DNA of 64,000 nt from Pseudoalteromonas sp. FUC4 (GCF_008370255.1 NZ_SEUI01000001.1:766194-830193), one strand, 5' to 3'; shown: positions 10,508 through 21,621, counted from the stretch's first letter. Numbers and translations: made by a program. The notes: generated from the sequence alone by a model not told the origin.

Positions 10508-11224
10508 ATGGCACAAGTACAATTTTCAGTTTATCGTTATAATCCAGATGTTGACAACGCTCCTCGTATGCAAGAATACACCTTGCAAACAGAGGAAGGT
10601 CACGACATGATGGTGTTAGATGCACTTATTCTTTTAAAAGAACAAGATCCTACATTATCTTTTCGTCGTTCATGCCGTGAAGGTGTGTGTGGATCTGATG
10701 GTGTTAACATGAATGGTAAAAATGGTTTAGCATGTATTACTCCTTTATCTACGCTACAAAAAAATGGCAAAGGTAAAATTGTAGTACGTCCATTACCAGG
10801 CTTACCTGTGGTTCGTGACCTTGTTATTGACATGAGTCAGTTCTACACTCAGTACGAAAAAGTAAAACCTTATTTAATTAATGATCAGCCTGCAGCAGGC
10901 GAGCGTCTTCAATCTATTGAAGAACGTGATAAATTAGATGGGCTATATGAGTGTATTTTGTGTGCATGTTGTTCGACATCATGTCCTTCGTTCTGGTGGA
11001 ATCCAGACAAGTTCATTGGTCCAGCAGGCCTTCTTCACGCTTACCGTTTCTTAGCTGATAGCCGAGATACAGCAACTGAAGAACGTTTAGCTGATTTAGA
11101 CGATGCGTTCAGTGTGTTCCGTTGCCACAGTATCATGAACTGTGTTAGCGTTTGTCCTAAGGGTCTTAACCCGACTAAAGCAATTGGGCAAATCAAATCT
11201 ATGTTATTAAACCGAGCGGTTTGA
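10508..11224 (+). CDS. sdhB: Succinate dehydrogenase iron-sulfur subunit SdhB
   Basis: Carries electrons from SdhA to quinone through three Fe-S clusters. The [2Fe-2S] motif is [10 protein letters not shown] with Cys56, Cys61, Asp64 in the usual third-ligand place, and Cys76. Cluster motifs [12 protein letters not shown] and [17 protein letters not shown] supply the [4Fe-4S] and [3Fe-4S] ligands. Length is 238 residues, as in E. coli. It follows sdhA by 10 bp with AGGAG before the ATG. Confidence 0.98.
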   Translation: MAQVQFSVYRYNPDVDNAPRMQEYTLQTEEGHDMMVLDALILLKEQDPTLSFRRSCREGVCGSDGVNMNGKNGLACITPLSTLQKNGKGKIVVRPLPGLPVVRDLVIDMSQFYTQYEKVKPYLINDQPAAGERLQSIEERDKLDGLYECILCACCSTSCPSFWWNPDKFIGPAGLLHAYRFLADSRDTATEERLADLDDAFSVFRCHSIMNCVSVCPKGLNPTKAIGQIKSMLLNRAV

Positions 11225-11315
11225 TTACTTAGTAAACGTAAGATGGCTAATATAGATTATTAGCCATCTTGTTATGATAACTATTAATTTCTGCGCTAAA
11301 GAAAAGGGCTTATAA

Positions 11316-14135
11316 ATGCACGAAGGTGTGATGAAGGCATGGCTAGAATCTTCACATTTAAACGGCGGCAACGTTGCTTATGTAGAAGAGCTTTATGAAG
11401 CGTATTTAGACGATGCGACTTCTGTGCCAGATGAATGGCGAGAAGTGTTCGAACAATTACCTAAAGTTGATGGTGTGGATGTTGAAGTAAAACATTCAGA
11501 AGTTCGAACGCAGTTTGCACAGCTTGCAAAAAACAAGCATAGAGAAGTAGTGGTAGCAGAGGGTAGTGGCGGTGACCTTAAACAGGTTAAAGTTCTACAA
11601 CTTATTAATGCTTTCCGTTTTCGTGGACACCAAAATGCAAACCTAGATCCATTAGGTATTTGGCAACGAGAGCGTGTACGAGATTTAGAGCTAGAGTACC
11701 ACGACTTATCTTCAAGTGATTTTGACCGCGAGTTTAACGTAGGATCGTTTGCCGTAGGCCGCGATACTATGCCTTTAGGTGAACTATACCAAGCACTAAA
11801 AACTACATATTGTGGTTCAATTGGCGCTGAGTATATGCACATCACATCAACAGAGGAAAAGCGTTGGTTACAACAGCGTTTAGAATCTGTCCAGTCTAGG
11901 CCAAAATTCGAAAAAGACGAAAAGCTGCGTATCCTAAAAGGATTAACTGCTGCTGACGGACTTGAAAAATATTTAGGGGCTAAGTTCCCAGGTGCTAAGC
12001 GTTTCTCACTTGAAGGTGGCGATGCGTTAGTTCCAATGTTAAAAGAGCTTATTCACCGCGCTGGTGAAAGCGGCCAACAAGAAGCTGTTATTGGTATGGC
12101 TCACCGTGGTCGTTTAAATGTTCTTGTAAATGTACTTGGTAAAAATCCATCAGAATTATTTGATGAGTTTGCTGGTAAACATAAAGAAACATTAAGTTCT
12201 GGCGATGTTAAATACCACATGGGTTATTCATCTGACTTTGCTACTAAAGGTGGCAATGTTCATATGGCGCTTGCGTTTAACCCGTCTCATCTTGAAATTG
12301 TAAACCCAGTTGTTATGGGCTCTGTACGTGCTCGTCTTGACCGTTTAGGTGACAGTTCTGGTATTAAAGCTTTACCAATTACAATTCATGGTGATTCTGC
12401 GGTTACCGGCCAAGGTGTTGTACAAGAAACGTTTAATTTATCACAAACTAACGCATTTAGTTGTGGTGGTAGTATTCGTATTGTTGTAAATAACCAAGTT
12501 GGTTTTACTACATCAAAACAAGATGATGTACGCTCTACTGATTACTGTACTGACATTGCTAAAATGGTTCAGTCACCTATATTCCATGTTAACTCTGATG
12601 ACCCTGAAGCAGTTGCATTTGTTACACAACTTGCACTTGATTTCAGAAACCAGTTTAAACGTGACGTAGTAATCGATTTAGTATGTTACCGTCGCCATGG
12701 TCACAATGAAGCTGATGAGCCTAATGCAACTCAGCCTGTTATGTACCAAAAAATTAAAAAGCACCCAGTTCCACGTTTAATTTACGCAGATCAACTTATA
12801 GCTGAAGGCTCTTTTTCTGAACAAGAAATAAAAGCACTTGCTGATGAGTACCGTAATGCATTAGACGAAGGCGACTGTGTTGTTTCAGAAATACAACCAG
12901 AGACATCGCATTCTTCAGACTGGGCAAAGTATGTTGGCCATGAATGGGATGTTGATTACGATGCCAGCGTATCTGTTGAAGAGCTTAAAACACTGGGTGA
13001 GAAAATTGCTTCCTACCCTGAGCAATATAAAGCACAGTCACGCGTTAAAAAGATTTACGATGATCGTAAATTAATGGCTTCTGGTGAGAAACCTTTAGAT
13101 TGGGGTATGGCAGAAACACTTGCTTATGCAACAATCGCAACTGAAGGTACTGATATTCGTTTAACTGGTCAGGACTCAGGGCGTGGAACATTCTTCCATC
13201 GTCATGCTGTTGTCCACAGTCAATCAGACGGCGCTACTTATACACCTCTACAGCACTTAAGCGAAGATCAAGGTACTTTCGAAGTATACGACTCTGTTCT
13301 TTCTGAAGAAGCTGTAGTTGCTTTTGAATACGGTTATGCAACAGCAGAGCCTACTTCATTAGTGCTTTGGGAAGCACAATTTGGTGATTTCGCCAACGGT
13401 GCCCAAGTTGTATTTGACCAATTCTTAAGTTCTGGTGAGCAAAAATGGGGCCGTTTATGTGGTCTTACAATTTTGTTACCACATGGCTACGAAGGACAAG
13501 GTCCAGAGCATAGTTCAGCTCGCTTAGAGCGTTTCTTACAACTATGTGCTGATCACAATATGCAAGTATGTGTTCCATCTACTCCTGCACAAGTTTACGC
13601 TATGCTTCGTCGTCAATCAGTTCGACCACTACGTCGTCCGTTGATTGTTATGACGCCTAAGTCATTGCTTCGTCATCCTCTTGCTACTTCATCGCTTGAA
13701 GAGCTTTCGCATGGTGTTTTCCATAATATGATCGACGAAGTTGATGATATTAACCCTGAAAAAGTTGAACGCGTTGTATTTTGTAGTGGTAAAGTTTATT
13801 ACGAACTATTACAAGAGCGTCGTAAGCTAGAGCAAGATAATATTGCTATTGTTCGTGTTGAACAGTTATATCCGTTCCCACATGACGAAATGCAAACAAT
13901 TATGGAGCGTTACCAACACGTAACTGATTTTGTATGGTGTCAAGAAGAGCCACAAAACCAAGGTGCATGGTATTGTTCACAACATCACTTTATTGATGCA
14001 ATCCCACAAGGTGCTAAATTAAAATATGCAGGACGTAAAGCGTCTGCATCACCAGCGTGTGGTTACATGTCAGTACATACTAAAGAACAACAAGCGCTCG
14101 TTGCCGACGCGCTTACTATAGAAAATAAAGGATAA
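11316..14135 (+). CDS. sucA: 2-oxoglutarate dehydrogenase E1 component SucA
   Basis: Thiamine-diphosphate-dependent decarboxylase of the 2-oxoglutarate dehydrogenase complex. The 939-residue length matches E. coli SucA (about 933). The protein has the LEGGDALVPML and GMAHRGRLNVL segments, a ThDP-binding region around the IHGDSAVTGQGVV and NNQVGFTT motifs, and the transketolase-like C-terminal half. I kept ATG 11316 (MHEGVMKAWLESS) because it aligns with E. coli MQNSALKAWL; an internal ATG at 11331 also has a fair ribosome-binding site. It lies 91 bp after sdhB and 3 bp before sucB. Confidence 0.97.
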   Translation: MHEGVMKAWLESSHLNGGNVAYVEELYEAYLDDATSVPDEWREVFEQLPKVDGVDVEVKHSEVRTQFAQLAKNKHREVVVAEGSGGDLKQVKVLQLINAFRFRGHQNANLDPLGIWQRERVRDLELEYHDLSSSDFDREFNVGSFAVGRDTMPLGELYQALKTTYCGSIGAEYMHITSTEEKRWLQQRLESVQSRPKFEKDEKLRILKGLTAADGLEKYLGAKFPGAKRFSLEGGDALVPMLKELIHRAGESGQQEAVIGMAHRGRLNVLVNVLGKNPSELFDEFAGKHKETLSSGDVKYHMGYSSDFATKGGNVHMALAFNPSHLEIVNPVVMGSVRARLDRLGDSSGIKALPITIHGDSAVTGQGVVQETFNLSQTNAFSCGGSIRIVVNNQVGFTTSKQDDVRSTDYCTDIAKMVQSPIFHVNSDDPEAVAFVTQLALDFRNQFKRDVVIDLVCYRRHGHNEADEPNATQPVMYQKIKKHPVPRLIYADQLIAEGSFSEQEIKALADEYRNALDEGDCVVSEIQPETSHSSDWAKYVGHEWDVDYDASVSVEELKTLGEKIASYPEQYKAQSRVKKIYDDRKLMASGEKPLDWGMAETLAYATIATEGTDIRLTGQDSGRGTFFHRHAVVHSQSDGATYTPLQHLSEDQGTFEVYDSVLSEEAVVAFEYGYATAEPTSLVLWEAQFGDFANGAQVVFDQFLSSGEQKWGRLCGLTILLPHGYEGQGPEHSSARLERFLQLCADHNMQVCVPSTPAQVYAMLRRQSVRPLRRPLIVMTPKSLLRHPLATSSLEELSHGVFHNMIDEVDDINPEKVERVVFCSGKVYYELLQERRKLEQDNIAIVRVEQLYPFPHDEMQTIMERYQHVTDFVWCQEEPQNQGAWYCSQHHFIDAIPQGAKLKYAGRKASASPACGYMSVHTKEQQALVADALTIENKG

Positions 14136-14138
14136 GCA

Positions 14139-15656
14139 ATGAGCACAGAAATTAAAGTTCCTGTTCTTCCTGAGTCGGTTGCAGATGCTACCGTTGCTAC
14201 ATGGCATGTAAGTGTTGGCGACAAAGTAACTCGCGATCAAAACTTAGTAGACATTGAAACAGATAAAGTGGTTTTAGAAGTTGTTGCACAGCATGACGGT
14301 GTAATTACAGAAATATCACAAGAAGAAGGTGCAACCGTACTTGGCGATCAAGTTATGGGTTTACTTGGTGATGCTGATGCAGCGCCAGCAAGTGAAGGTT
14401 CATCTAAAGAAGAATCAGCACCAGCTAAATCAGAAGACGCGCCAGCGGCGCAATCAGCACCAGCATCAGAAGGTAAAGAAGTGGATATTAAAGTACCTGT
14501 ACTTCCAGAATCAGTTGCAGACGCAACAATTGCTACATGGCATGTACAACCAGGTGACGCAGTAACACGCGACCAAAACTTGGTAGATATTGAAACAGAT
14601 AAAGTTGTTCTTGAAGTAGTAGCTCAAGAAGATGGCATCATGGGTGATATCATTCACAACGAAGGCGATACTGTACTTGGCGAGCAAGTAATTGGTTCGG
14701 TTAAAGCAGGCGGTGCACCAGCGGCTCCAGCTGCAAAAGCAGACGAAACGCCAGCAGCAGATTCTAGCGACAGTTCAGATGTGTTAACACCATCAGTTCG
14801 TCGTTTAATTGCTGAGAAAGGCTTAGACGCTTCTAAAATTAACGGCACGGGTAAAAATGGCCGCGTAACTAAAGAAGACGTTGATACGTTCTTAAAAGCA
14901 CCAGCGCCAGCGGCTAAAAAAGTAGAAGCTTCTGCACCTGCAGCACCGATGGGCGATCGTACTCAAAAACGTGTTCCTATGACTCGTTTACGTAAAACGA
15001 TTGCTACACGTCTTCTTGAAGCTAAAAATTCAACTGCAATGTTAACAACATTCAACGAAGTGAACATGGAACCAATCATGAGCCTTCGTAAGCAGTACCA
15101 AGAAGTATTTGAAAAGCGTCATGGCATTCGTTTAGGTTTCATGTCTTTCTACGTGAAAGCGGTAACTGAAGCACTTAAACGCTTCCCAGATGTTAATGCA
15201 TCAATTGATGGTGACGATATTGTTTACCATAACTATTTTGATATCAGCATTGCAGTATCTACTCCACGTGGTCTAGTTACTCCAGTACTTAAAGATTGTG
15301 ACAAACTATCTGTTGCTGAAATTGAAAAGGGTATTCGTGAATTAGCACTTAAAGGTCGTGATGGTAAGCTAACGCTTGCAGATATGACCGGTGGTAATTT
15401 CACTATTACTAATGGCGGCGTATTTGGTTCATTACTATCTACACCTATCATTAACTTGCCACAGTCTTCAATTTTGGGTATGCATAAAATCCAAGACCGT
15501 CCGATGGCTGTAAATGGTAAAGTAGAAATACTACCTATGATGTATTTAGCACTTTCTTATGACCACCGTATCATTGATGGTAAAGAATCTGTTGGTTTCT
15601 TAGTGACTATTAAAGAGTTACTTGAAGATCCAACTCGCTTATTGCTAGATGTTTAA
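14139..15656 (+). CDS. sucB: 2-oxoglutarate dehydrogenase E2 (dihydrolipoyl succinyltransferase), two lipoyl domains
   Basis: Core of the 2-oxoglutarate dehydrogenase complex; transfers the succinyl group to CoA. Two near-identical lipoyl domains occur, with predicted lipoylated lysines Lys43 and Lys155, each in ETDKVVLEV. Ala/Pro-rich linkers follow, then a peripheral-subunit-binding domain ([12 protein letters not shown]) and the catalytic acyltransferase domain with SYDHRIIDG. The 505-residue length exceeds E. coli SucB (405), which has one lipoyl domain; the second domain explains the difference. Confidence 0.97.
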   Translation: MSTEIKVPVLPESVADATVATWHVSVGDKVTRDQNLVDIETDKVVLEVVAQHDGVITEISQEEGATVLGDQVMGLLGDADAAPASEGSSKEESAPAKSEDAPAAQSAPASEGKEVDIKVPVLPESVADATIATWHVQPGDAVTRDQNLVDIETDKVVLEVVAQEDGIMGDIIHNEGDTVLGEQVIGSVKAGGAPAAPAAKADETPAADSSDSSDVLTPSVRRLIAEKGLDASKINGTGKNGRVTKEDVDTFLKAPAPAAKKVEASAPAAPMGDRTQKRVPMTRLRKTIATRLLEAKNSTAMLTTFNEVNMEPIMSLRKQYQEVFEKRHGIRLGFMSFYVKAVTEALKRFPDVNASIDGDDIVYHNYFDISIAVSTPRGLVTPVLKDCDKLSVAEIEKGIRELALKGRDGKLTLADMTGGNFTITNGGVFGSLLSTPIINLPQSSILGMHKIQDRPMAVNGKVEILPMMYLALSYDHRIIDGKESVGFLVTIKELLEDPTRLLLDV

Positions 15657-15674
15657 TCTAGTTGTATGAAATGT

Positions 15675-15707
15675 AAGCTGTGAATGAACATTCACAGCTT
15701 TTTTTTT
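15675..15707 (+). terminator. Rho-independent terminator after sucB
   Basis: Stem AAGCTGTGAAT/ATTCACAGCTT with a four-base loop and a run of nine T. It ends the sdh-suc transcript before sucC, implying that sucCD has its own promoter in 15708-15833 or depends on read-through. Confidence 0.92.
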
Positions 15708-15833
15708 GCGCCTTTGGTCTTACTGGGGTTTTCATGTTAAGCCTTGGGATCTATACTAGGTGCGCAATTTGGGATAGTTGTTTATTTGAAAAAATATTCA
15801 GCTCTTTTAGTATAAAAAATTGGATAAAGCATC

Positions 15834-17000
15834 ATGAATTTGCATGAGTATCAGGCAAAACAACTTTTTGCCGAATATGGTTTACCAGTTTCTCAGGGTT
15901 TCGCTTGCGATACACCTGAAGAAGCTGCAGCAGCTGCTGAAAAAATCGGCGGTGATATGTGGGTTGTTAAAACTCAGGTTCACGCAGGTGGACGTGGTAA
16001 AGCTGGCGGTGTAAAGCTAGTAAAAACTATCGACGAAGTAAAAGCGTTTGCAGCTAACTGGTTGGGTAAAAACCTAGTTACTTACCAAACAGACGAGAAA
16101 GGCCAGCCAGTAGCTAAAATTTTAGTTGAAAGCTGTACTGACATTGCTAACGAATTGTACCTAGGTGCAGTAGTTGACCGTGCATCTCGCAAAGTAGTTT
16201 TCATGGCGTCTACTGAAGGCGGCGTTGAAATTGAAACTGTTGCAGAAGAAACACCAGAGCTTATCCACAAAGCTGAAATTGATCCATTAGTGGGTCCTCA
16301 AGCTTACCAAGCACGTGAACTAGGCTTCAAATTGGGTCTTAACCCAGTACAAATGAAGCAGTTTGTTAAGATCTTTATGGGTCTTGGTAACATGTTTACT
16401 GATTTTGATTTCGCACTACTTGAAATCAACCCGTTAGTAATTACAGACGAAGGTAACCTTCACTGTCTTGACGGAAAAATCGGTATTGATGGTAATGCAC
16501 TTTACCGTCAACCTAAAATCCGTGAGTTCCACGATCCATCTCAAGAAGATGCACGTGAAGCACACGCAGCAAGCTTCGAGCTTAACTACGTTGCACTAGA
16601 TGGCAATGTTGGTTGTATGGTTAACGGTGCAGGCCTAGCGATGGGTACAATGGACATCGTAAACCTACACGGCGGCAAACCTGCTAACTTCCTAGATGTT
16701 GGCGGCGGCGCGACTAAAGAACGTGTTTCTGAAGCATTCAAAATCATCCTTTCTGACGATAATGTTAAAGCTGTTTTAGTTAACATCTTTGGTGGCATCG
16801 TACGTTGTGACATGATTGCTGAAGGTATCATTGGCGCAGTTAAAGAAGTTGGCGTAAATGTACCTGTAGTTGTACGTTTAGAAGGTACTAATGCTGAATT
16901 AGGTCGTGAAGTTCTTAAGAACTCAGGTCTAGATATCATTGCTGCTGAATCACTAACAGACGCTGCTGAGAAAGTTGTTGCTGCTGCGGAGGGCAAATAA
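15834..17000 (+). CDS. sucC: ADP-forming succinyl-CoA ligase subunit beta SucC
   Basis: Beta subunit of succinyl-CoA synthetase, which makes ATP or GTP from succinyl-CoA. The 388 residues match E. coli exactly. An ATP-grasp N-terminal domain ([29 protein letters not shown]) is followed by the CoA-ligase-type domain with [15 protein letters not shown] and [10 protein letters not shown]. The stop and the sucD start overlap by one base (TAATG). Confidence 0.98.
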   Translation: MNLHEYQAKQLFAEYGLPVSQGFACDTPEEAAAAAEKIGGDMWVVKTQVHAGGRGKAGGVKLVKTIDEVKAFAANWLGKNLVTYQTDEKGQPVAKILVESCTDIANELYLGAVVDRASRKVVFMASTEGGVEIETVAEETPELIHKAEIDPLVGPQAYQARELGFKLGLNPVQMKQFVKIFMGLGNMFTDFDFALLEINPLVITDEGNLHCLDGKIGIDGNALYRQPKIREFHDPSQEDAREAHAASFELNYVALDGNVGCMVNGAGLAMGTMDIVNLHGGKPANFLDVGGGATKERVSEAFKIILSDDNVKAVLVNIFGGIVRCDMIAEGIIGAVKEVGVNVPVVVRLEGTNAELGREVLKNSGLDIIAAESLTDAAEKVVAAAEGK

Positions 17001-17872
17001 TGTCTGTATTAATCAATAAAGATACAAAAGTTATCTGTCAAGGTTTCACTGGTGGTCAAGGTACTTTCCACTCAGAGCAAGCGCTTGAGTATGGTACACA
17101 AATGGTTGGTGGTGTAAGCCCAAGTAAAGGCGGTCAAACGCACCTTGGTCTTCCTGTATTCAACACAGTTCGTGATGCTGTTCAAGAAACTGGCGCAACT
17201 GCTTCAGTTATCTACGTACCAGCACCTTTCTGTAAAGATGCAATCTTAGAAGCTATCGATGCTGGCATCGAGCTGATTGTTTGTATCACTGAAGGTATTC
17301 CTACACTTGATATGGTTGACGTTAAAGTTAAACTAGATCAAACAGGTACTCGTATGATCGGTCCTAACTGTCCAGGTGTTATTACTCCTGGTGAGACTAA
17401 GATTGGTATCATGCCTGGTCACATCCACAAACCTGGTAAAGTAGGTATTGTTTCTCGTTCTGGTACTTTAACGTACGAAGCGGTTAAGCAAACTACTGAT
17501 GCTGGTTTTGGTCAGTCTACGTGTGTTGGTATTGGTGGTGATCCAATTCCAGGTACTAACTTTATCGACGTTTTAGAAATGTTCGAAAAAGATCCACAAA
17601 CTGAAGCAATCGTAATGATTGGTGAAATTGGTGGTACTGCAGAAGAAGAAGCTGCAGAGTACATCAAAGCTAACGTAACTAAACCTGTAGTATCTTACAT
17701 TGCTGGTGTTACTGCACCAGAAGGTAAGCGTATGGGTCACGCTGGCGCAATCATCGCAGGCGGTAAAGGTACTGCTGATGAGAAATTTGCTGCATTAGAA
17801 GCTGCGGGCGTAAAAACTGTACGTTCACTTGCTGAAATCGGTAAAGCACTTAAAGAGAAAACAGGCTGGTAA
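17000..17872 (+). CDS. sucD: Succinyl-CoA ligase subunit alpha SucD
   Basis: Alpha subunit that carries the phosphohistidine intermediate. The 290-residue protein has a CoA-binding Rossmann domain ([14 protein letters not shown]) and the phosphorylated histidine in [17 protein letters not shown] near residue 246. Its start overlaps the sucC stop by one base. It is followed by a strong terminator, closing the TCA block. Confidence 0.98.
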   Translation: MSVLINKDTKVICQGFTGGQGTFHSEQALEYGTQMVGGVSPSKGGQTHLGLPVFNTVRDAVQETGATASVIYVPAPFCKDAILEAIDAGIELIVCITEGIPTLDMVDVKVKLDQTGTRMIGPNCPGVITPGETKIGIMPGHIHKPGKVGIVSRSGTLTYEAVKQTTDAGFGQSTCVGIGGDPIPGTNFIDVLEMFEKDPQTEAIVMIGEIGGTAEEEAAEYIKANVTKPVVSYIAGVTAPEGKRMGHAGAIIAGGKGTADEKFAALEAAGVKTVRSLAEIGKALKEKTGW

Positions 17873-17890
17873 TTGCTTGTTTCCTCTGAA

Positions 17891-17915
17891 AAGGCCCGCT
17901 TATGCGGGCCTTTTT
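17891..17915 (+). terminator. Rho-independent terminator after sucD
   Basis: Stem AAGGCCCGC/GCGGGCCTT with loop TTAT and a T5 tail, 18 bp after the sucD stop and upstream of the convergent gene's 3' end. Confidence 0.92.
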
Positions 17916-17932
17916 GTTATTGGGATGAAAAT

Positions 17933-19003
17933 CTAAAACGGATAACTAATGTGCTGAAAAAATCGTACAGACAAATCTTGTCGTTGTTTATTTATAGCCA
18001 GCCCGTTACATAATGCATGAATGGTTTTTTCTACTTGGTTCATAAAGCGGCCATAACCAATTTCATGTTTATCCTGTTGCGTTGCGACAATAACAAAATG
18101 TATTGTTTCTACTAACTTTGTTGCTTCATAAAAATACTTAATTTGATTTTCATTTGATTCAACATCAAAACTCAACTTTTGTAACTCTGCATTACCCTCG
18201 TTTTTATCTATTTTACTGTTTCGGACAATGGGTATTGCGCCATTAGCTACCATTGCACCGTGTGTTAATTTGTTTTTTTCACATGCGCGTTTAAAACTAT
18301 CTGCAAAGTAATCATAAAACTTGTCCACATCGTTATTGTTCATCAGTGTTTGAAACTGTGTTTTGATGGCCCGAGAAACCGCAATGGTAAATGTTGCATA
18401 AGTCATTTCAGCATAGTCACTAGGAATATTACATTGCCTTGATTGATAACGAGGGTAGAGGCTCCTGAGTTTATATCCATAACTCTCTTTATTTCCCTTA
18501 TCTTTAGCAAATAAATCGTAAGTTAGATGTTGGTGATCGCGAAGTTTAAATTGGGGCTGATTTATAAATAACTGTTCTTGGAGTGAATTTAATACTTTTT
18601 GTACTCTATTGTGAAACAAAGCTGAGTTTGCACGTAAATCTTCACCTGTGGCTAAAAACAAGAAACGTATTTTCTTACTTTTTTTATCTGGTGAGTAATA
18701 AATTTTATGTGCCTCGTGATAACGAGGATTATAAAAAAACAGCATTTGCTTATCGGTTTCTAGCTGGTATGACTCATCATGAAAACGGACAACCGGTAGT
18801 TTATCGTTTGCTAATAAATGTACATTATGCAGTTCATATTCATCACAACATGCAAATAATTGACGCGCAATACGCTCGTAGCAACAGTTTATAGTGCTAA
18901 AGCTATTATAAAATGCTTCGTTAGGTATTATTTCAGCCAATAAATAGTGGTTAGCGCGTGCATTAGTTGGAATATATACACGGTGTTGATTAAGTGTCGC
19001 CAT
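17933..19003 (-). CDS. Uncharacterised protein, possibly DUF3083 family
   Basis: A 356-residue soluble protein with no signal peptide or membrane segment. It begins MATLNQHRVYIPTNARANHYLL, which reminds me of a conserved Alteromonadales family of unknown function (DUF3083, from memory). It is rich in aromatic and charged residues and has no obvious catalytic motif. A glycine-poor alpha/beta sequence with a repeated feature is seen: FLFLATGED in the first half and HFVIVATQQD near the end look like two related strands. It is convergent with sucD and divergent from glnS. No function can be assigned. Confidence 0.72.
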   Translation of the reverse strand: MATLNQHRVYIPTNARANHYLLAEIIPNEAFYNSFSTINCCYERIARQLFACCDEYELHNVHLLANDKLPVVRFHDESYQLETDKQMLFFYNPRYHEAHKIYYSPDKKSKKIRFLFLATGEDLRANSALFHNRVQKVLNSLQEQLFINQPQFKLRDHQHLTYDLFAKDKGNKESYGYKLRSLYPRYQSRQCNIPSDYAEMTYATFTIAVSRAIKTQFQTLMNNNDVDKFYDYFADSFKRACEKNKLTHGAMVANGAIPIVRNSKIDKNEGNAELQKLSFDVESNENQIKYFYEATKLVETIHFVIVATQQDKHEIGYGRFMNQVEKTIHALCNGLAINKQRQDLSVRFFQHISYPF

Positions 19004-19221
19004 CTTAGAATCCTTATAAAGTAGGTTATTTAGCTACTATAATTGGCTTTGATGACTTAAATGTTGCGTTAAAACAAATTTTATTCATAAACAATTGAAC
19101 AAGTGGATTAAAGTTAATCAATATCTAAAATAAACCTTAATCTATTGCTGTATGTTAGTGTATGTTTTTGTAATAATGCATTAGTTTTGTTATTACGTAA
19201 TATTTAGAGGATCACACTCCT

Positions 19222-20880
19222 ATGGCGGAAATTGAGAATCGCCCAAGTAACTTTATTAGAACCCGAATTGATGAAGACTTAGCAAGTGGCAAACATGCGA
19301 CAACGCATACACGTTTTCCACCTGAACCAAATGGTTTTTTACATATTGGCCATGCCAAATCAATTTGTTTGAATTTTGGTATCGCAAAAGACTACAACGG
19401 TTTATGTAACCTACGTTTTGACGATACAAACCCTGAAAAAGAAGACATTAACTACGTTAACTCTATTAAAGAGGATGTACAGTGGTTAGGCTTTAATTGG
19501 GATGGCGACATAAAGTATTCTTCTAACTATTTTGATACTTTATATGGATACGCAGTAGAGCTTATTGAAAAAGGCTTAGCGTACGTTTGTTTTTTAACTG
19601 CAGACGAAGCACGACAGTACCGCGGTACATTAAAAGAGCCAGGTAAAAACAGTCCTTATAGAGATACTTCAGTTGAAGAAAACCTAGCGTTATTTGAAAA
19701 AATGCGCGCTGGCGAATTCAAAGAAGGTGAATGTGTACTTCGTGCTAAAATTGATATGGCAAGCTCATTTATGGTGCTTCGCGATCCAATTATTTACCGT
19801 GTACGTTTTGCTCACCATCATCAAACAGGTGATAAGTGGTGTATTTACCCAATGTATGACTTCACTCACTGTATTTCTGATGCGCTTGAAGGTATTACAC
19901 ATTCATTATGTACATTAGAGTTTCAAGATAACCGTCGTTTATACGACTGGGTACTTGATAACATTAGTTTAGAGTGTCACCCGCAACAAATTGAGTTTTC
20001 GCGCTTAAATCTTGAATACACTATTATGTCAAAGCGTAAGCTAAATGATTTAGTAGTAAATAACTATGTAGAAGGGTGGGATGACCCTCGCATGCCTACT
20101 ATTGCAGGTTTACGTCGTCGTGGTTATACACCAGGTTCAATTCGTGAATTTTGTTTGCGTATTGGTGTAACAAAACAAGAGAATATGGTTGAAATGGGCA
20201 TGCTTGAAGCCTGTATCCGTGAAGACTTAAACGAAAATGCACCACGTGCAATGGCTGTGCTCGATCCTGTTAAAGTTGTTATTGAAAACTACGATGCAGA
20301 CAAGGTTGAAACTTTATCAGTGGCTAATCACCCAAATAAAGAAGAAATGGGTCGTCGTGATGTACCGTTTACTCGCGAAATTTACATCGAACGAGAAGAC
20401 TTTAAAGAAGAAGCGAATAACAAATTCAAACGTTTAGTGCTTGATAAAGAAGTACGTTTGCGTGGCGCTTATGTTATTAAAGCACAGCGTGTTGAGAAAG
20501 ACGAAAACGGCGAAATCACAACTATCTTCTGTACTTACGACAGTGAAACACTTGGTAAAAACCCAAGTGATGGTCGTAAAGTAAAAGGTGTTATTCATTG
20601 GGTTTCAGCACCAGAGTCTATTAGTGCAGAAGTTCGTTTATACGACCGTTTGTTTAGCGTACCAAATCCAGCAGCTGCAGAGGAATTTGAAACTACGCTA
20701 AACCCGGAATCACTGGATGTTTTACCTAATGCTAAATTAGAACCATCGCTTGCTAATTCACAAGCAGAGCAGGGCTTCCAGTTTGAGCGTACGGGTTATT
20801 TCTCTCGTGATTCTAAATCAGAGAACGTTGTATTTAATCAAACAGTGGGTCTTCGCGATTCATGGTCTAAAACTCAGTAA
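19222..20880 (+). CDS. glnS: Glutaminyl-tRNA synthetase GlnRS
   Basis: Class I aminoacyl-tRNA synthetase that charges tRNA-Gln. The 552-residue length matches E. coli (554). The HIGH motif is at residues 41-44 (HIGHAKS), and the KMSKS-like motif is IMSKRKLN in the middle, followed by the C-terminal beta-barrel anticodon-binding domains. It is a monocistronic gene with an ATG preceded by AGAGGATC. Confidence 0.98.
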   Translation: MAEIENRPSNFIRTRIDEDLASGKHATTHTRFPPEPNGFLHIGHAKSICLNFGIAKDYNGLCNLRFDDTNPEKEDINYVNSIKEDVQWLGFNWDGDIKYSSNYFDTLYGYAVELIEKGLAYVCFLTADEARQYRGTLKEPGKNSPYRDTSVEENLALFEKMRAGEFKEGECVLRAKIDMASSFMVLRDPIIYRVRFAHHHQTGDKWCIYPMYDFTHCISDALEGITHSLCTLEFQDNRRLYDWVLDNISLECHPQQIEFSRLNLEYTIMSKRKLNDLVVNNYVEGWDDPRMPTIAGLRRRGYTPGSIREFCLRIGVTKQENMVEMGMLEACIREDLNENAPRAMAVLDPVKVVIENYDADKVETLSVANHPNKEEMGRRDVPFTREIYIEREDFKEEANNKFKRLVLDKEVRLRGAYVIKAQRVEKDENGEITTIFCTYDSETLGKNPSDGRKVKGVIHWVSAPESISAEVRLYDRLFSVPNPAAAEEFETTLNPESLDVLPNAKLEPSLANSQAEQGFQFERTGYFSRDSKSENVVFNQTVGLRDSWSKTQ

Positions 20881-20890
20881 TCACTAATTT

Positions 20891-20917
20891 TTATGCCCAA
20901 TAGTACATTGGGCATAA
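20891..20917 (+). terminator. Strong hairpin after glnS lacking a T-run
   Basis: An 11-bp perfect stem TTATGCCCAAT/ATTGGGCATAA with loop AGTAC starts 11 bp after the glnS stop. The T-run expected on the 3' side is missing; the sequence continues directly into the inverted end of the repeat described at 20915. Termination efficiency is therefore doubtful. Confidence 0.55.
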
Positions 20918-21093
20918 TACCAATTTGTAATAATACTCAATCATTTTAAGAGGTAAACCTTACATTAGCAGTTTTAAATAATTCTGTTTATTAAATGCAT
21001 AAATGCAGGGCAATGCAGGTGCAATTACCAGTAAGAGCTATCAGCACGTTTATCACATTCTAAAAAGGTTCTTTATCGAGCGAATTGGTATAA
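20915..21093. repeat. MITE-like non-coding repeat with terminal inverted repeats
   Basis: About 179 bp bounded by near-perfect inverted ends: TAATACCAATTTG at the left and, read inward from the right, TTATACCAATTCG. There is no ORF of note inside. The size, inverted ends and position in an intergenic gap suggest a miniature inverted-repeat element or an intergenic repeat. I saw no second copy in the window, so the repeated nature is an inference from form and from recollection of similar ATACCAATT-ended sequences in Pseudoalteromonas genomes. Exact ends and target duplication are uncertain. Confidence 0.55.
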
Positions 21094-21129
21094 TTTAGAA
21101 AATTTACATGAGTCACAATATTTAGACAC

Positions 21130-21158
21130 AAAAAAACCTGCACTTAGCAGGTTTTTTT
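21130..21158 (-). terminator. Rho-independent terminator of fur (bidirectional)
   Basis: Stem AAAAAACCTGC/GCAGGTTTTTT with loop ACTTA, flanked by A7 and T7. It lies 19 bp beyond the fur stop and could stop transcription from both sides. Confidence 0.88.
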
Positions 21159-21177
21159 ATTGCTTTTAAAAGCGGTA

Positions 21178-21621
21178 TTAGCTGTTGGCGTCGCTAAATT
21201 CTTTACACGCTGCTTTGTCATTACACTCACCGTATAAATATAAAGAATGGTTTGTAAGGGTAATACCATTTTCTTCAGCAATTTCTAGTTGACGACGCTC
21301 AATCATGTCATCTTCAAACTCTACTACTTTGCCACACTTTAAACATACTAAATGGTCGTGGTGAGTGCTTCCAGAGAGTTCAAATACAGACTTTCCGCCT
21401 TCAAAGTGATGACGGCTTACAATACCCGCATCATCAAATTGGTTAAGTACACGGTATACAGTTGCAAGACCAATTTCTTCACCTAGATCCAAAAGAATTT
21501 TGTAAACATCTTCAGCACTGATGTGTTGGTTATCTGGAGATTGTAAAATCTCTAATATTTTAATACGCGGTAAAGTTACTTTTAAACCGGCTTTTTTAAG
21601 TTCCAAGTTATGATCAGTCAT
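21178..21621 (-). CDS. fur: Ferric uptake regulator Fur
   Basis: Iron-responsive DNA-binding repressor of iron-acquisition genes. The 147-residue protein has the N-terminal winged helix (TLPRIKILEIL, GLATVYRVLNQF), the metal-binding HHDH at residues 87-90 and the Cys93-x-x-Cys96 pair for structural zinc. It lies downstream of fldA on the same strand, the fldA-fur order known from enterobacteria. A Fur-box-like site occurs elsewhere in this window at 33207. Confidence 0.97.
   Translation of the reverse strand: MTDHNLELKKAGLKVTLPRIKILEILQSPDNQHISAEDVYKILLDLGEEIGLATVYRVLNQFDDAGIVSRHHFEGGKSVFELSGSTHHDHLVCLKCGKVVEFEDDMIERRQLEIAEENGITLTNHSLYLYGECNDKAACKEFSDANS

Noticed and set aside
11393..11845. 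Antisense open frame inside sucA, and similar ones in sdhB, sucC, etfA and others
   Set aside because: They lie fully opposite strongly conserved genes, have arginine/serine-rich low-quality sequences and no ribosome-binding site; they are shadows.
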